DNA of 5,751 bases from Thermococci archaeon (GTDB lineage Archaea > Methanobacteriota_B > Thermococci > Thermococcales > Thermococcaceae): the NCBI GenBank assembly GCA_003663535.1, contig QMUE01000105.1, positions 1 to 5,751 of the forward strand, given 5' to 3'. A model generated the notes under the pieces. That model worked only from the letters and a program-made list of their open reading frames with translations, had not been told where the DNA came from and searched no databases. Of the stretch, positions 5,268-5,751 are shown piece by piece. The position numbers were made by a program, and so were the translations under genes. Within the stretch, counting starts at the first letter, position 1; each line of letters opens with the position of its first letter.

Positions 5268-5751
5268 TCAAAGTTGTTGTCCTTCTTTGGTTTCAGTAGT
5301 TTCTGTCTCTTCGACTTTTTGTATTTGGGCTTCTTCTTTCTTTGGAATTCCTCCGGGTCTCCTCTTCTTCCTTCCAAGTTCTTTAAGAGCTTTATCATAT
5401 TTTGCCTTTAGATCCACATAATTGTACCCCAAAACTGCTGATACTAAGATGAAGAGGATTGCAATGATCGGCCACCAGTTGATACCAGTTTCGGGTGGTA
5501 GGTATGAAACACTTATGTTCTTTAGGGCCTCGGCGAGTTCAACCTTGCTTTCATTGTCTAAGTTAGCAAGTGTTGTATTTACGTAGGATGGCAATTCTTC
5601 TGGGTCTGGATAAACTTTTACTTCCTTAGTTTCCACTGCAGGTGGAAGTGAGTTAACTACAACAAGGTTTTCAAAGTTCTCTTCATGCCAGTTTCCTAAG
5701 GGGTCTTGATATACGAGTTTTGCACTTATTATGGCATTGTCTGCTTTTAGT
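5268..5751 (-). CDS. Membrane-anchored surface protein, C-terminal part (start outside window)
   Basis: The function is not recognised. The frame is open from the window edge to TGA at 5270-5268, giving 160 residues. Numbering from the window edge, residues 1-89 look extracellular. They include AKLVYQDPLGNW at 10-21, which resembles beta-sandwich repeats of archaeal S-layer-like (COG1361-type) proteins, and three N-glycosylation sequons, NTT at 58, NES at 66 and NIS at 78. Residues 90-110 form one hydrophobic helix beginning INWWPIIAILF. After it come a Lys/Arg-rich, probably helical stretch (113-131) and a Glu/Thr/Lys-rich tail ending GQQL. The positive-inside rule puts the tail in the cytoplasm. 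A GTG at 5636 is an internal Val codon in the open frame, not a start. The gene is in line with pth2, 55 bases upstream, but pth2 has its own TATA box, so it is probably a separate transcript. The S-layer-like assignment is tentative. Confidence 0.75.
   Translation of the reverse strand, partial: LKADNAIISAKLVYQDPLGNWHEENFENLVVVNSLPPAVETKEVKVYPDPEELPSYVNTTLANLDNESKVELAEALKNISVSYLPPETGINWWPIIAILFILVSAVLGYNYVDLKAKYDKALKELGRKKRRPGGIPKKEEAQIQKVEETETTETKEGQQL

Noticed and set aside
5216..5398. Minus-strand frame of 60 codons, Lys-rich with a hydrophobic end
   Set aside because: It lies in another frame of the membrane-protein tail and gap. It ends at the TGA just upstream of pth2, and its composition follows from the shifted reading of the charged tail and the T-rich tract.
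5268..5636. Membrane protein starting at GTG 5636
   Set aside because: The same frame is open through to 5751 with protein-like sequence, and the GTG is an internal Val codon without a ribosome binding site.
1..5751. CRISPR array, tRNA/rRNA gene, insertion sequence, inverted or direct repeats, defence or other novel system
   Set aside because: I looked for spaced repeats, tRNA-like folds, transposase motifs and atypical composition and saw none. Nearly every base is explained by conserved housekeeping genes.

Overview
The window looks like chromosomal DNA from a hyperthermophilic euryarchaeon of the order Thermococcales (Pyrococcus/Thermococcus/Palaeococcus). The evidence is the archaeal-type Pth2 and the archaeal TA0175/PH1421-type phosphatase, very short or negative gene spacing, archaeal TATA and GGAGGTGAT-type Shine-Dalgarno signals, and moderately AT-rich DNA. 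The Pth2 protein closely resembles my memory of the Pyrococcus horikoshii protein. The genus assignment is inference, made without a database search. Coding density is near total: no gene-free stretch exceeds about 55 bases, and I saw no RNA gene, CRISPR array, insertion sequence or other mobile element.

Left half, + strand (1-2865): the 3' part of a de novo pyrimidine operon, in the order pyrC (5' end outside the window), pyrK, pyrD, pyrF. Consecutive genes overlap by 11, 16 and 11 bases. PyrC closes the dihydroorotate ring. PyrD (class 1B, FMN, catalytic Cys) with PyrK (FAD and 2Fe-2S) oxidises dihydroorotate to orotate, passing electrons to NAD+. PyrF decarboxylates OMP to UMP. The PyrF is the '[10 protein letters not shown]' subfamily-2 form, which is the most notable point of the window. 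Genes for carbamoyl-phosphate synthesis, aspartate transcarbamoylase and orotate phosphoribosyltransferase are not in the window.

Right half, - strand (5212 down to 2862): a compact operon pth2 - truD - HAD phosphatase, with genes 0-11 bases apart. It is driven by a TATA box at 5245-5254 and converges on pyrF with a 4-base overlap of stop codons. Pth2 rescues peptidyl-tRNA, TruD makes pseudouridine 13 in tRNA, and the phosphatase is annotated in its family as phosphoglycolate phosphatase.

Right edge, - strand (5751 down to 5268): the C-terminal 160 residues of a membrane-anchored surface protein. It has an extracellular segment with three N-glycosylation sequons, one transmembrane helix, and a basic then Glu/Thr-rich cytoplasmic tail. 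Its start lies outside the window.

Overall this is an ordinary housekeeping region. I found no undescribed system; the findings are modest oddities in protein subfamily, active-site motifs and gene junctions.
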